Assembly (NCBI RefSeq): GCF_037478305.1
Contig: NZ_JBBGAZ010000001.1
Coordinates: forward strand, 496,001 to 560,000
Direction of reading: 5' to 3'
Source: Cognatishimia coralii
Lineage (GTDB): Bacteria; Pseudomonadota; Alphaproteobacteria; Rhodobacterales; Rhodobacteraceae
DNA: 64,000 nt
Shown: positions 6,021-14,940 of the stretch, in pieces
Layout of the letters: each line of letters begins with the position of its first letter
Position numbering within the stretch: the first letter of the stretch is position 1
Position numbers and translations under genes: made by a program
The notes under the pieces: model-generated
Databases searched by the model: none
The model's input: the letters and a program-made list of their open reading frames with translations, nothing else
What the model was told of the DNA's origin: nothing

Positions 6021-6440
6021 ATGACACCTGTAGCCACCGCAACCACTCAGACTTCCCAGCTTGGTTGGTTTTCTCGCGCCGAGGCATGGCTCGACAACAA
6101 AGGCAAAGGCGCCTGGATTGCCGCGATGGTTCTGGGCTTCATCTTTGTCTGGCCAGTGGGCCTCGCCCTTCTTCTCTATATGATCTGGAGCAAACGCATG
6201 TTCAGCAAATCCCGTTCCATGACCTGCGGCCGCCGTCGCATGCATACAATGACCTCGACCGGCAACTCTGCCTTCGACTCTTACCGCGACGAAATGATCC
6301 GTCGTCTGGAAGACGAGCAGAAGAGCTTTGAAGAGTTCCTGCAGCGTCTGCGTGAAGCGAAAGACAAATCCGAGTTCGACCAGTTCATGGACGAGCGCGA
6401 GAAGAAAGCGCAAGACGAAGCCGTCAAAGAAGACGCGTAA
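6021..6440 (+). CDS. DUF2852 membrane protein
   Basis: 139 aa with one strong membrane segment at about residues 33-55 (WIAAMVLGFIFVWPVGLALLLY), preceded by a lysine/tryptophan patch. The C-terminal half is a long, highly charged helix (about residues 88-135) that looks like a cytoplasmic coiled coil. This arrangement and the FVWPVGLALL-YMIW motif are those of DUF2852, a family common in alphaproteobacteria without known function. A GGAGA site precedes the ATG. The gene is followed by its own terminator, so it is monocistronic. The dyad just upstream suggests it is specifically regulated. Confidence 0.85.
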   Translation: MTPVATATTQTSQLGWFSRAEAWLDNKGKGAWIAAMVLGFIFVWPVGLALLLYMIWSKRMFSKSRSMTCGRRRMHTMTSTGNSAFDSYRDEMIRRLEDEQKSFEEFLQRLREAKDKSEFDQFMDEREKKAQDEAVKEDA

Positions 6441-6465
6441 GCTACCCAGTACCCTCCCTCACCTC

Positions 6466-6493
6466 GGCCCCTGTACCCCAGGGGCCGCATTTT
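6466..6493 (+). terminator. Terminator after DUF2852 gene
   Basis: Stem GGCCCCTG/CAGGGGCC with a 5-nt loop, followed by GCATTTT. It separates the DUF2852 gene from the RDD gene. Confidence 0.7.
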
Positions 6494-6518
6494 AGTGATT
6501 AAGCAAGACACGAGAGAC

Positions 6519-6968
6519 ATGACCGCCCGTTCCTATATCCTTCCCGACCCCGAGACCCAGCCAGCGTTCTATGCTGACGTTCCGCCCAAGCGGTTCTTGG
6601 CCTGGGTCATTGATGGCGTTCTGATCGGTATTCTCTGCATCCTGATCCTGCCTTTCACGGCCTTCACCGGGATCTTCTTCTTTCCATTTCTGTTTCTGGT
6701 CGTCGGATTTATCTATCGTGTTCTGACACTTGCAGGCGGGTCGGCCACATGGGGCATGCGTTTGGTGGGAATCGAATTCCGCGCTCAGACCGGAGACCGC
6801 TTTGATCTGGGCGCTGCGATTTTACACACTTTGGGCTACAGTATTTCGATCGCGATGCCTTTGTTGCAGGTCATCTCAATCATACTGATGCTGACAAGTC
6901 GCAGAAAGCAGGGTTTGACCGATCATTTCATGGGATCCGTCGCAATTAATCGCTCTGCGCGCTTCTAA
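6519..6968 (+). CDS. RDD-family membrane protein
   Basis: This 149-aa protein has the RDD signature RFLAWVIDGVLIG near its start and three hydrophobic spans (about residues 27-45, 48-72 and 105-130), with ATWGMRLVGIEFR as the conserved loop after the second span. RDD proteins are small inner-membrane proteins; some have been linked to ion exchange, but this one has no assigned substrate. The ATG at 6519 with a GAGAG site is preferred over the GTG at 6495, which would overlap the preceding terminator. It is followed closely by bpt on the same strand. Confidence 0.85.
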   Translation: MTARSYILPDPETQPAFYADVPPKRFLAWVIDGVLIGILCILILPFTAFTGIFFFPFLFLVVGFIYRVLTLAGGSATWGMRLVGIEFRAQTGDRFDLGAAILHTLGYSISIAMPLLQVISIILMLTSRRKQGLTDHFMGSVAINRSARF

Positions 6969-7039
6969 ATCGCATTTGGCTTGTTGGGTTCGGGCACAGT
7001 TGCTAGTCTTTGGTTTAGTTTAACTGCTGCTCGACCCAA

Positions 7040-7858
7040 ATGCGCCATTCTCTGCCTCTTGCACCGCAATTTTATGTGACCGCTCCGCAACCCTGCCCTT
7101 ATCTCGAGGGTCGGATGGAACGGAAACTGTTCACCGCTTTGCAAGGTGACAATGCGCAAGAGTTGAATGACGCTCTATCTCAGCAAGGGTTCCGTCGTTC
7201 GCAGAATGTGCTCTATCGGCCATCCTGTACCGATTGTAATCTTTGTTTTTCTGCCCGCATCGATGTGTCCAAGTTCACGGCCTCTCGTGGTCAGAAACGC
7301 ATCATGAAGAAAAACCAGCATCTGGGTCGCCGCCCGACGTCACCTTGGGCGACCGAAGAGCAATTTGATCTGTTCCGAACATATCTGGACGCGCGCCATT
7401 CGGATGGCGGCATGGCCGATATGGATGTGTTCGAATTCGCCGCCATGGTCGAAGAAACACCGATCCGCTCGCGTGTGATTGAATACCGCGACGAGGAAAG
7501 CGACGATCTGACGGCGGTCTGTTTGACGGATGTGCTCGAAGATGGCGTCAGCATGGTCTACAGCTTCTTTGCGCCAGAATTGCAGAAACAGAGCCTTGGC
7601 ACCTTCCTGATCCTCGATCACATCTATATCGCGCGCGACGTTGGCCTACCTTATGTCTATCTCGGCTACTGGGTGCCGGGCAGCAATAAGATGGACTATA
7701 AGGCGCGGTTCTCTGGCCTTGAGATCTTCACCGACGGCAAATGGCAATCGTATGATACGCTAAAAGATGACGAGAGCTTGCACCGTCGCGGCGCGTCTGA
7801 ATCCATTGCTCAGCAAGTGTCTAACATCTCTCTACCAGATCCAAGTATTCGAAAGTAA
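7040..7858 (+). CDS. bpt: Aspartate/glutamate leucyltransferase
   Basis: A 272-aa L/F-transferase-like enzyme of the ATE1-related Bpt family. It transfers leucine from Leu-tRNA to N-terminal Asp or Glu of proteins, feeding them to ClpS/ClpAP (the N-degron pathway). Family marks present are the early cysteine/proline segment with TAPQPCPYLEGR, the cysteine cluster SCTDCNLCFSARI at about 55-68, QKRIMKKNQ, and the C-terminal YVYLGYWVPGSNKMDYKARF-type motif of the GNAT-like domain. The length is normal. It is probably transcribed separately from the RDD gene, with a bidirectional terminator behind it. Confidence 0.92.
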   Translation: MRHSLPLAPQFYVTAPQPCPYLEGRMERKLFTALQGDNAQELNDALSQQGFRRSQNVLYRPSCTDCNLCFSARIDVSKFTASRGQKRIMKKNQHLGRRPTSPWATEEQFDLFRTYLDARHSDGGMADMDVFEFAAMVEETPIRSRVIEYRDEESDDLTAVCLTDVLEDGVSMVYSFFAPELQKQSLGTFLILDHIYIARDVGLPYVYLGYWVPGSNKMDYKARFSGLEIFTDGKWQSYDTLKDDESLHRRGASESIAQQVSNISLPDPSIRK

Positions 7859-7876
7859 TACAACAGCTTACATAGA

Positions 7877-7907
7877 AAAGGCCCCCGAAATTGGGGGCCT
7901 TTCTTTT
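7877..7907. terminator. Bidirectional terminator between bpt and TRAP operon
   Basis: AAAGGCCCCC, then GAAATT, then GGGGGCCTTT forms a 9-10 bp stem with T-runs on both strands. It serves both converging units. Confidence 0.85.
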
Positions 7908-7925
7908 TGTGATTGTCGCTTTGTC

Positions 7926-10280
7926 TTAGCGCCCGATCAGATCCGGCAGGATCGTCACGATCGATGGGAAGAACCACAAGAGTGCCAGCCCCGCGACCTG
8001 GATCAACACAAACGGTATGATCCCGCGATAGATGTGACCCGTTGTCACCGAGCTTGGCGCAACCCCACGCAGGTAGAAGAGCGCAAAGCCAAACGGTGGC
8101 GTCAGGAACGACGTCTGCAGGTTCACAGCCACCATGATCGTGACCCATTTTGGATCAAACGTACCGCCATAAATGACCGGCCCAACAATCGGGATCACGA
8201 TGTAGATGATCTCGAGGAAGTCGAGCACGAAGCCCAGCACAAAGAGCACCAGCATCACGATCAAGAAGACCGTCAGCTCGTTGTCAAAGCTCTTGAGGAA
8301 CTGCTGGATATAGTGCTCGCCACCAAAGGAGATCACCACCAGGTTCAAAAGCTGCGAGCCGATGAGGATGGTAAAGACCATCGAGGTCACCTTGGCCGTT
8401 TCCCGCACGATGGGGCTCAGAACCTTACCACGCAGCAGCACGTAGCAGCTGTAGAGAATGCCGAACATCGAGAAGAGATAGGCACCATAGGCTGCAAAGA
8501 AGGCCACGTAGCTTTCAAAGGCCACCTCAGGCTGGTTGATGCGCAGATCAAAGTTGATGCCAATCAGGATCATCACAATGATCGAGAAGCTCGCCCAGAT
8601 GATCAGCTTGCCGGATTTTTCCTCATCCGCCAGACGGCGATAGGCCGCCAGCAGCAATGCACCCCCTGCCCCAAGCGCCGCGGCAGGTGTTGGGTTGGTG
8701 ATACCACCAAGGATGGACCCTAGCACCGCCACGATCAGAACCAGCGGTGGGAACACCACGCGCAAGAGTTCGTTCTTCGACAGAAGGCCACCTGCATAGG
8801 TCATGCCATAGCCCATGATTGCAAATGGGATCACCATCAGGATCACGGTGACGCCCGCACTGGTCGTTGGCGTGATCAAGAGAAGATCAACCAAGAACAT
8901 CAGCGCGCCACCGGCCAGACCGATGTAAAGCCGACGTGGATCCGCACTTGGAGCAACACCGCGTGCGGTGGTCAGAACCAGAGCAAAGAGAACAACCAGC
9001 GTCGCGATACCCGAGCCAATCGGCGCGGCCGCTTCAACGCGTTCCGCAAAGATCGCCGCGCGTTCTTCGTCGGTCAGCTTGGTAGATTCTTCCAGACCGC
9101 CTTGAGCGTCAATCGCTGCCTGTTGAGCAACAGCTTCGTCCCATGCCAACTGACCATGCAGATCAATCATCGAGGCTTTACACTCGTCAGACACGGTAGT
9201 CCGCAGAGACGCCGCTTCACCACGATCTGAGAAGCTGTCCACAACGATGGTCTGGCTGCCGATCACATTGACGGATGACAAGAGGATCGCACCGCCGATC
9301 AGGGCCGCGGGCACACCAAGGAACCAGATCAGACCTTCATTGCGGGTGATGACTTCGTTGCCGTCGTTGTCAAAGGTGACGGCTGGCGCCTTGGATGGGT
9401 TCATCAGGGCGTAGCCAAAGGCATAGGCCGCATAGAGGAAGGCCAGCATGATGCCCGGAATGAGCGCTGATTGGAACAAAGTGCCGACCGAAAGAACAGC
9501 CGGTTCTCCGAGGAAGGTCAACGCGTCCGAGCAGCCAGCGACCTGAGCACGGGTTTCCTGCGCCGCGGAATAGAGATCCCCAGCCAGTGTGCCGAGCAGA
9601 ACGATAACGATGGATGGCGGAATGATCTGACCCAGCGTACCCGAGGCCGCAATCACACCCGTCGCCAACTCAGGCGAATAGTTGTTGCGCAACATTGTCG
9701 GCAAGGACAGGAGGCCCATGGTCACAACCGTCGCGCCCACAATACCGGTGGAGGCTGCAAGGAATGCGCCCACAACCACCACCGACACCGCTAGGCCTCC
9801 AGGGAGCGGCCCAAACACACGCGCCATGGTCGTCAACAGGTCGTTGGCGATCTTGGAGCGTTCCAGCGTGATGCCCATCAGAACAAACATCAGCACTGCA
9901 AGCAGGGTTTCAATCGATTGACCGGCCAGAACGCGTTCGTTCATTCGGTTGACGATAAAGGAGATGTTGCGGTCCATCGCGGTTTCCCAACCGCTTGGGA
10001 AGACCGGCGTGTCATATCTGGGCAGATCCGGATATCTGAATATCGAGATCGTGTCCGATTTGATCCCCTGTGCAATCAGATCCGCATAAGCCGCCGATCC
10101 CGTATCAATCGCCTGGTGGATCAACAGACCCGCGCTGTCCAGCGCCGCGATGATCCCGAATGAAATCACCCCCGCACCGCCGATTGCAAAGGCCACCGGG
10201 AAGCCAGATAGAATGCCTCCAAAGAGGCAGAGGAAGACGATAATCAGGCCGATTTCGACCCCATCAAGTCCGAATAACAT
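7926..10280 (-). CDS. TRAP transporter large permease subunit (DctM-type)
   Basis: 784 aa, much longer than the usual 425-450 aa DctM subunit. The N-terminal GLIIVFLCLFGGILSGFPVAF-type start, the GASTGIVGATVVTMG-like and SGTLGQIIPPSIV motifs, and a C-terminal LQTSFLTPPFG segment are family hallmarks. Extra length comes from insertions between the first spans (about residues 50-110) and in the middle (about 350-480, including a non-membrane acidic stretch) and from extra helices. Such long DctM proteins are known in the TRAP subfamily that includes takP systems for oxo acids in Rhodobacter. It forms the ion-coupled translocation channel in the inner membrane and is the last gene of the TRAP operon. 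Confidence 0.9.
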   Translation of the reverse strand: MLFGLDGVEIGLIIVFLCLFGGILSGFPVAFAIGGAGVISFGIIAALDSAGLLIHQAIDTGSAAYADLIAQGIKSDTISIFRYPDLPRYDTPVFPSGWETAMDRNISFIVNRMNERVLAGQSIETLLAVLMFVLMGITLERSKIANDLLTTMARVFGPLPGGLAVSVVVVGAFLAASTGIVGATVVTMGLLSLPTMLRNNYSPELATGVIAASGTLGQIIPPSIVIVLLGTLAGDLYSAAQETRAQVAGCSDALTFLGEPAVLSVGTLFQSALIPGIMLAFLYAAYAFGYALMNPSKAPAVTFDNDGNEVITRNEGLIWFLGVPAALIGGAILLSSVNVIGSQTIVVDSFSDRGEAASLRTTVSDECKASMIDLHGQLAWDEAVAQQAAIDAQGGLEESTKLTDEERAAIFAERVEAAAPIGSGIATLVVLFALVLTTARGVAPSADPRRLYIGLAGGALMFLVDLLLITPTTSAGVTVILMVIPFAIMGYGMTYAGGLLSKNELLRVVFPPLVLIVAVLGSILGGITNPTPAAALGAGGALLLAAYRRLADEEKSGKLIIWASFSIIVMILIGINFDLRINQPEVAFESYVAFFAAYGAYLFSMFGILYSCYVLLRGKVLSPIVRETAKVTSMVFTILIGSQLLNLVVISFGGEHYIQQFLKSFDNELTVFLIVMLVLFVLGFVLDFLEIIYIVIPIVGPVIYGGTFDPKWVTIMVAVNLQTSFLTPPFGFALFYLRGVAPSSVTTGHIYRGIIPFVLIQVAGLALLWFFPSIVTILPDLIGR

Positions 10281-10299
10281 AGTCTTGGTTCCCTATACC

Positions 10300-11211
10300 T
10301 CAGTGCGTGCCTTCGTAGGCTTCTTCACCTTCGCCGAGGCTGTCTCGGTCAAGGTACTTGCCTTCGCTCTCGGGGCCTTCGACGTACTCAAGATATGAGC
10401 GGTAGAAGAAGGCGATCGCATGCAGGAACACGAGGCCTGCGAATGCAACGAGCAGGATTTTGAACAGGAAGTAGGCGTTAAACCCGTTGGGCGAGAAGCC
10501 GATGGTTTCTACGTTCCACTTCAGAATGCGCGACTTGCGCATCAATAGATCGATCTGATCGGATGCCGAGACCTTCGGGGTCACAAGGTGACGCCACATA
10601 AAGTACCAGCCATACATCCAAGTGATCACAGCGGCAGGCATCATGAAAATCAGAGAGCCGACCATGTCGATGATCTTCTTGGTGCGATAGCTGACCGCGG
10701 AGTAGACAAGGTCCACTCGCACGTGCCCGCCCTGGGCAAACGTATAGGTCGCACACATCGCAACGATCATCGCATTGTAAAGCTTCAGCTCTTCGGCCCA
10801 CCAGCTCACGTCTTGGCTAAAGGTGCTGCCAAAGCCGAAAGAGATCTGCGCCGCGGTAAAGATCCGCTGCATGAAGACGATGACGATCTGCTGCAGCACC
10901 ATCAAAAGGCCAGCCCAGGCAAAGAACCGCCCGATCCCGTTCGCAAGGCCCTCCAGAACGCGCACGGACCGCCACATAATGGCGCGGCGCCAGAGGCCTG
11001 CTGCTGTCAGAAAAATGAATGCCGTGAAGACGACAAAGAAAAACTCTTTAGATCCGCCATAATAGACAAAGCGCATCAAGGCCTGTTTGTCCTCGGTGGT
11101 TTCCAGCCCACCGGTCCAGCTCAGCCACAAAGCCGGTTGCGTTAACGCCGCGAAGAAATCCGTGAAAGCGGACCCTAGGCTTGCGAATAACCAGACGATC
11201 GCGTCCAGCAT
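10300..11211 (-). CDS. TRAP transporter small permease subunit (DctQ-type)
   Basis: About 303 aa from the ATG at 11211, which has a GAGGGAATTGGGG region upstream; the TTG at 11220 is an alternative. It has four to five membrane spans, including FVVFTAFIFLTAAGLWRRAI and WAGLLMVLQQIVIVFMQRIF, and a GGHVRVDLVYSAVS motif that is the common DctQ signature (H-x-R-x-D). It is larger than the usual 160-190 aa, matching the oversized partner. It lies 19 bases upstream of the large subunit, so both are co-translated as a complex. Confidence 0.88.
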   Translation of the reverse strand: MLDAIVWLFASLGSAFTDFFAALTQPALWLSWTGGLETTEDKQALMRFVYYGGSKEFFFVVFTAFIFLTAAGLWRRAIMWRSVRVLEGLANGIGRFFAWAGLLMVLQQIVIVFMQRIFTAAQISFGFGSTFSQDVSWWAEELKLYNAMIVAMCATYTFAQGGHVRVDLVYSAVSYRTKKIIDMVGSLIFMMPAAVITWMYGWYFMWRHLVTPKVSASDQIDLLMRKSRILKWNVETIGFSPNGFNAYFLFKILLVAFAGLVFLHAIAFFYRSYLEYVEGPESEGKYLDRDSLGEGEEAYEGTH

Positions 11212-11263
11212 GATCCCCAATTCCCTCAGTTTAGTGTGATTAAGTGCTGTCGCGTAAAATGTT

Positions 11264-11292
11264 GGGGCCCACGGGCAACACCCGAAGGCCCC
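11264..11292 (-). other. Stem-loop between TRAP binding-protein and permease genes
   Basis: GGGGCC pairs with GGCCCC around an inner CGGG/CCCG stem. There is no proper T-run, so it is more likely an mRNA-stabilising or partial-termination structure that keeps binding-protein levels above permease levels, as often seen in such operons. Confidence 0.5.
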
Positions 11293-11314
11293 CTATTACG
11301 TCAGCCGTCAGGCC

Positions 11315-12397
11315 TTAGCCCAGAACGCGGTCACGTTGTGCGCGGTATGCGCCAACGGAGTCGGTCAGCCAGCCAGAGGACGCTTTCATGGATGCGGTGT
11401 AGTCGTCGTAGATCTTCTTGAAGATCTCGTCGCCCATGAACTCGTCATAAACCTGCTGGGACGCGGTGCCCATTGCATCCCAAACGCTGTCTGGGAATTC
11501 CAGAACCTTAACGCCACCGGCTTTCAGACGCTCAAGCGCTGCACCGTTGTTGTTCAGGTACTGAGACAGGTTCCATACGTTCGCGTGGCCAGCAGCAACT
11601 TCAACAGCTGCCTGCTGAGACGCGCTCAGGCTTTCGAACACTTCGCGGTTCATCGCAACGGACAGACCCGCCGCTGGCTCGTGGAAGCCCGCAGTGTAGT
11701 AGAACTTGGTGATTTCCTGGAAACCAGCCTTTTCGTCCGCCCAAGGGCCGATCCACTCGGTACCGTCGATCGCGCCGGATGCCAGCGCTTGGTACACTTC
11801 AGCACCTGGAAGGTTCTGAACGGATGCGCCCATGTAACCCAGCGCTTTACCGCCGAGGCCTGGCATACGGAACTTCAGACCGTTGAAGTCTTCTGGGCCA
11901 GTGATTTCCTTACGGAACCAGCCACCCGCCTGTGTACCGGTGTTACCCGCCAGGAAGGACTTCAGACCAAAGATTTCGCCCAGCTCGTCATGCAGAGCGT
12001 GGCCGTTGCCGTGGTAGTACCAGTTGTTGAGTTCAGTCGCGGTCATGCCGAAAGGCACGCCGGTGAAGAACGCAAAACCTGGGTGTTGGTTGACGAAGTA
12101 GTAGTCCGCCGCGTGATACATGTCAGCCTGACCTGCAGTCACCGCGTCAAATACTTCGAATGCGCCAACGAGTTCGCCCGCTGCTTTCACGTCGATGGTC
12201 AGCTGACCGTCGGTGATTGCTGTGACGTTTTCCGCAGTCTTAACAGCCGCGTCAAAAACACCTGCGAGGCCACGGCCCCAAGATGTTACCATGGTCAGGG
12301 TGCGTTTGCCCTGAGCATAGGCTGGTGCCGCCAGAGTGGACGCTGCTGCTGCAGAGCCACCGAGTGCAGATGTTCTCAGAAAAGAACGACGATCCAT
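11315..12397 (-). CDS. TRAP transporter solute-binding protein (TakP-like)
   Basis: 360 aa with a twin-arginine signal (MDRRSFLRTSALGG, cleavage after AYAQ), so it is probably exported folded. The mature protein has the DctP fold. Segments resembling Rhodobacter TakP are VTSWGRGLAGVFDAA, AGELVGAFEVFDAV, GNTGTQAGGWFRKEI and IDGTEWIGPWADEK; in TakP the arginine of GGWFRKEI contacts the carboxylate. TakP binds oxo acids such as pyruvate, so a 2-oxo acid or a similar monocarboxylate is the likely ligand here. It is the first gene of the operon and faces a two-component system. Confidence 0.88.
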   Translation of the reverse strand: MDRRSFLRTSALGGSAAAASTLAAPAYAQGKRTLTMVTSWGRGLAGVFDAAVKTAENVTAITDGQLTIDVKAAGELVGAFEVFDAVTAGQADMYHAADYYFVNQHPGFAFFTGVPFGMTATELNNWYYHGNGHALHDELGEIFGLKSFLAGNTGTQAGGWFRKEITGPEDFNGLKFRMPGLGGKALGYMGASVQNLPGAEVYQALASGAIDGTEWIGPWADEKAGFQEITKFYYTAGFHEPAAGLSVAMNREVFESLSASQQAAVEVAAGHANVWNLSQYLNNNGAALERLKAGGVKVLEFPDSVWDAMGTASQQVYDEFMGDEIFKKIYDDYTASMKASSGWLTDSVGAYRAQRDRVLG

Positions 12398-12504
12398 AGA
12401 ATGTACCTCCCGATTTCTATTTAGCCACGCACATAACTCCGTGCGGTGGCGGATCTCAGTGTGCCGAGCCTAGACGCAGCGGGGGTCAAGATAAAATACC
12501 AACA

Positions 12505-12534
12505 ACTACGTAGGGACAGCCGAAAACTGCGTAG
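12505..12534. promoter_or_regulatory. Direct repeat ACTACGTAG / ACTGCGTAG, 21-bp period
   Basis: Two 9-mers differing at one base begin at 12505 and 12526, exactly two helical turns apart, in the gap between the TRAP operon and the kinase gene. Such phased sites are typical of LuxR/NarL-type response regulators, and one is encoded next door. They lie 108-137 bp from the binding-protein start codon and 12-41 bp from the kinase start taken here. Confidence 0.4.
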
Positions 12535-12545
12535 AAAAGCTGCAA

Positions 12546-14066
12546 ATGCCCGAAATTACGCACAAAAAATATATGGAATTGACGCCGCCTAAGGGTTTCA
12601 AGCTATGGTTCGAGCGCAATTCCACCCATCGAATCGTGATGTTTCGCTTACTAAATCTCTTCCGGCTGTCTTACGGCCAACAGCTTTTCTTGCTTGCGAC
12701 ACTGCCGTTGATCATGGCGGTGGCGGCGATTTCTATTCTGGTGACCATTCAATCACGCGCCTTGGCGGAACAAGAGATCAAGTCGCTTGAGGTGCAGTTG
12801 ATCGAGGCCAAGAAGGCCGAGCTGAAAAACTACCTCTCTATTGCACGGACCGCTTTCGGCAATATCTACGGGCCCGCCCTACCCGACAACGAGGCAGCGA
12901 TGCTTGAGGTGACGCAGGTGCTGTCGGCCATGATCTACGGACAGGACGGTTATTTCTTTGTCTTTGATTATGACGGCAACAACCTTGTGAGCCCTCGTCA
13001 AACAGAGCTGATCAACAAGAACTGGGCCGGTCTACGTGATCGCAATGGGATTGAGATCACCGACCGGCTTATCGAAATCGCCCGTACAGGCGGCGGCTAT
13101 CACACCTTTGACTGGCCCAAACCCAGCACCGGAGAAACCGCGACGATGGTGTCCTATTCTGTAGGCTTGCAGGATTGGCGCTGGGTTGTCGGCACCGGCA
13201 TTTTTATCGACGATGTTCAAGCGACTGTCGCCGCGGCCCGTGCTGGCGTGGAGCAACGGATCCGAACGACGTTCTTCTATATTCTCGGCATTGCCCTGGC
13301 CGCCGTTCTGTTGGTCTTTGCCTCTGGTCTCACGCTCAATATCCGCGAACGTCGCCTTGCAGATGTGAAGCTCAAAGCCCTCACCCAGCGGGTCTTTGAC
13401 GCCCAAGAAGAAGAGCGCGGCCGCGTGGCGCGCGAGTTGCATGACGGTATTTCCCAGATCCTTGTTGGCGTCAGATACGCCTTGGACGCAGCCCGCCGCC
13501 GCCTCGCACGCGGCGATGAAAAGGCCGGAGACTCTTTGGATACAGGCATGGAGCACCTTTCTACAGCCATTCAAGAAGTTCGTCGTATTTCCAGAGACTT
13601 ACGGCCCGGAGTTCTCGATGACCTTGGACTTGGCCCCGCACTTAAAGCTTTGACTGAAGAATTTGGCGAAAGAACCGGAATTAAAACAGAATTTCACACT
13701 GTACCGTTCCGCAATCGTCTGCATGCGGACGCGAAGTTCTCCCTCTATCGTATTGCACAAGAAGCACTAACCAATATCGAGCGCCATTCCGGCGCAACCG
13801 ATGTTTCCATCGACGTGCGCAGCCACAAACGTGGCGCGACTTTGCGCATCAGCGACAACGGGCGCGGCTTTACCCAGTCGCGTGACCGGTCCAAACAATC
13901 CAGCGGCTTGGGGCTGCGCAACATGCAGGAACGCATCGAACAGCTGAACGGCACGCTTCGCATTCTGTCGAGCAAATCTGGTACAGTGATCGAAGCCGAA
14001 GTCCCCCTCGCCCAGGTCCTCAACGCGGATGCCGTGGATGAGACCACTGAAAGAAAGGCCAATTGA
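12546..14066 (+). CDS. Cache-domain sensor histidine kinase, NarL-type (HisKA_3)
   Basis: 506 aa. Order: membrane helix (about 50-70), periplasmic single-Cache ligand domain (about 80-230, with the GQDGYFFVFDYDG and WRWVVGTGIFIDD signatures), second helix (about 240-262), a dimerisation helix with the phospho-acceptor H299 in ARELHDGISQ, and an HATPase domain with DNGRGF and GLGLRNMQERIE motifs. Cache sensors of this type often bind small carboxylates, which fits the divergent TRAP transporter. The stop overlaps the start of the response-regulator gene (TGATG). Later starts at 12573 or 12639 are possible; none has a strong ribosome site. Confidence 0.88.
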   Translation: MPEITHKKYMELTPPKGFKLWFERNSTHRIVMFRLLNLFRLSYGQQLFLLATLPLIMAVAAISILVTIQSRALAEQEIKSLEVQLIEAKKAELKNYLSIARTAFGNIYGPALPDNEAAMLEVTQVLSAMIYGQDGYFFVFDYDGNNLVSPRQTELINKNWAGLRDRNGIEITDRLIEIARTGGGYHTFDWPKPSTGETATMVSYSVGLQDWRWVVGTGIFIDDVQATVAAARAGVEQRIRTTFFYILGIALAAVLLVFASGLTLNIRERRLADVKLKALTQRVFDAQEEERGRVARELHDGISQILVGVRYALDAARRRLARGDEKAGDSLDTGMEHLSTAIQEVRRISRDLRPGVLDDLGLGPALKALTEEFGERTGIKTEFHTVPFRNRLHADAKFSLYRIAQEALTNIERHSGATDVSIDVRSHKRGATLRISDNGRGFTQSRDRSKQSSGLGLRNMQERIEQLNGTLRILSSKSGTVIEAEVPLAQVLNADAVDETTERKAN

Positions 14067-14707
14067 TGAGTGCAACCAACGTAGTGATTGTCGATGACCA
14101 CCCGATGGTCGCGCAGGGCATTCAAGCGATCCTCGAGAGCTATGACGACATCGAGGTCTCGGCCACGCTTTCGAATGGCCGAGAGGTCATTGAGCACCTC
14201 AAAACCCATGAGGCCGATGTGGTCCTGATGGACCTAAATATGCCCGACATCGGCGGGTTGGCGGCAACGGAAATGGTCCTCGAGACCGCGCCCGATACCC
14301 GCATCCTGATCCTCTCGATGCACGACAGTCCCGAATATATCGCGACCGCCCTGCAACATGGCGCTCGGGGCTATGTCCTAAAGGACGTGCCGACCGAGGA
14401 GATCAAAACCGCCATCGACACGGTGATGCGCGGGGAACGCTACCTCTGTACCGGTGCGAAATTCTCACTCGAGCCGCAGGATGACGAGGCACGCGAACAG
14501 CTCACCAGTCGAGAACAAACGGTGCTGCTGCAGCTCTCTCAGGGTAAATCCAACAAGGAAGTCGCACTCGAACTCAACATCTCGGTGCGCACGGTCGAGA
14601 CCCACCGCAAGAATATCAAATCGAAACTCGGCATCAGTTCGACCGCCGGACTGACTCGTTATGCGATGGAACATGGGCTTTTGCAGGGTCCGGGGATCGG
14701 TTATTAG
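14066..14707 (+). CDS. LuxR/NarL-family response regulator
   Basis: 213 aa. Receiver domain with acidic pocket D10-D11 and phospho-acceptor D56 (VLMDLNMPDIGG), conserved T/S and K (ILILSMH, YVLKDV), then a C-terminal LuxR helix-turn-helix (LTSREQTVLLQLSQGKSNKE and the RTVETHRKNI recognition helix). The ATG at 14066 overlaps the kinase stop. As the cognate partner of the adjacent Cache kinase, it probably regulates the divergent TRAP operon, perhaps through the 21-bp-spaced repeats at 12505-12534. The target is inferred from position alone. Confidence 0.9.
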   Translation: MSATNVVIVDDHPMVAQGIQAILESYDDIEVSATLSNGREVIEHLKTHEADVVLMDLNMPDIGGLAATEMVLETAPDTRILILSMHDSPEYIATALQHGARGYVLKDVPTEEIKTAIDTVMRGERYLCTGAKFSLEPQDDEAREQLTSREQTVLLQLSQGKSNKEVALELNISVRTVETHRKNIKSKLGISSTAGLTRYAMEHGLLQGPGIGY

Positions 14708-14892
14708 CCCGAAAACCCGCCCAAAACTCACATAAATTACCACGAACTACATCATTCTTTATCAAAGTTGCGCAAATTGGCGTCGCATTGGTAATTTAAT
14801 GTCCATATTTTTGCGGAAATTTCCGTTTTCTTGGTTGACGCCCCTTATCCACAGCCATAATGTCGCCCGCGAACGCAAGAAGGACCCAACGG
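14708..14892. other. Intergenic stretch ahead of ilv leader
   Basis: Contains an AT-rich core (TTCTTTATCAAAGTTG, TTTAATGTCC) that should include the ilv promoter. No gene is seen. Confidence 0.4.
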
Positions 14893-14940
14893 ATGCGCGA
14901 CCTAGTCGTCATTGTAGGAAATAGGCGCATGGACCGGTAA
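14893..14940 (+). CDS. Branched-chain leader peptide for ilvIH
   Basis: A 15-codon ORF, MRDLVVIVGNRRMDR, has five consecutive branched-chain codons (Leu-Val-Val-Ile-Val) and a strong AAGGA ribosome site. It ends 25 bases before the attenuator terminator. The peptide itself is not expected to have a function; ribosome stalling at L-V-V-I-V when charged Leu, Val or Ile tRNAs are scarce should free the anti-terminator. This is the classical ilv attenuation design, also reported for ilvIH in other alphaproteobacteria. Confidence 0.85.
   Translation: MRDLVVIVGNRRMDR

Noticed and set aside
11336..12424. Long plus-strand frame opposite the TRAP binding-protein gene
   Set aside because: Antisense shadow of a clear coding gene with high GC at third positions; no start context.
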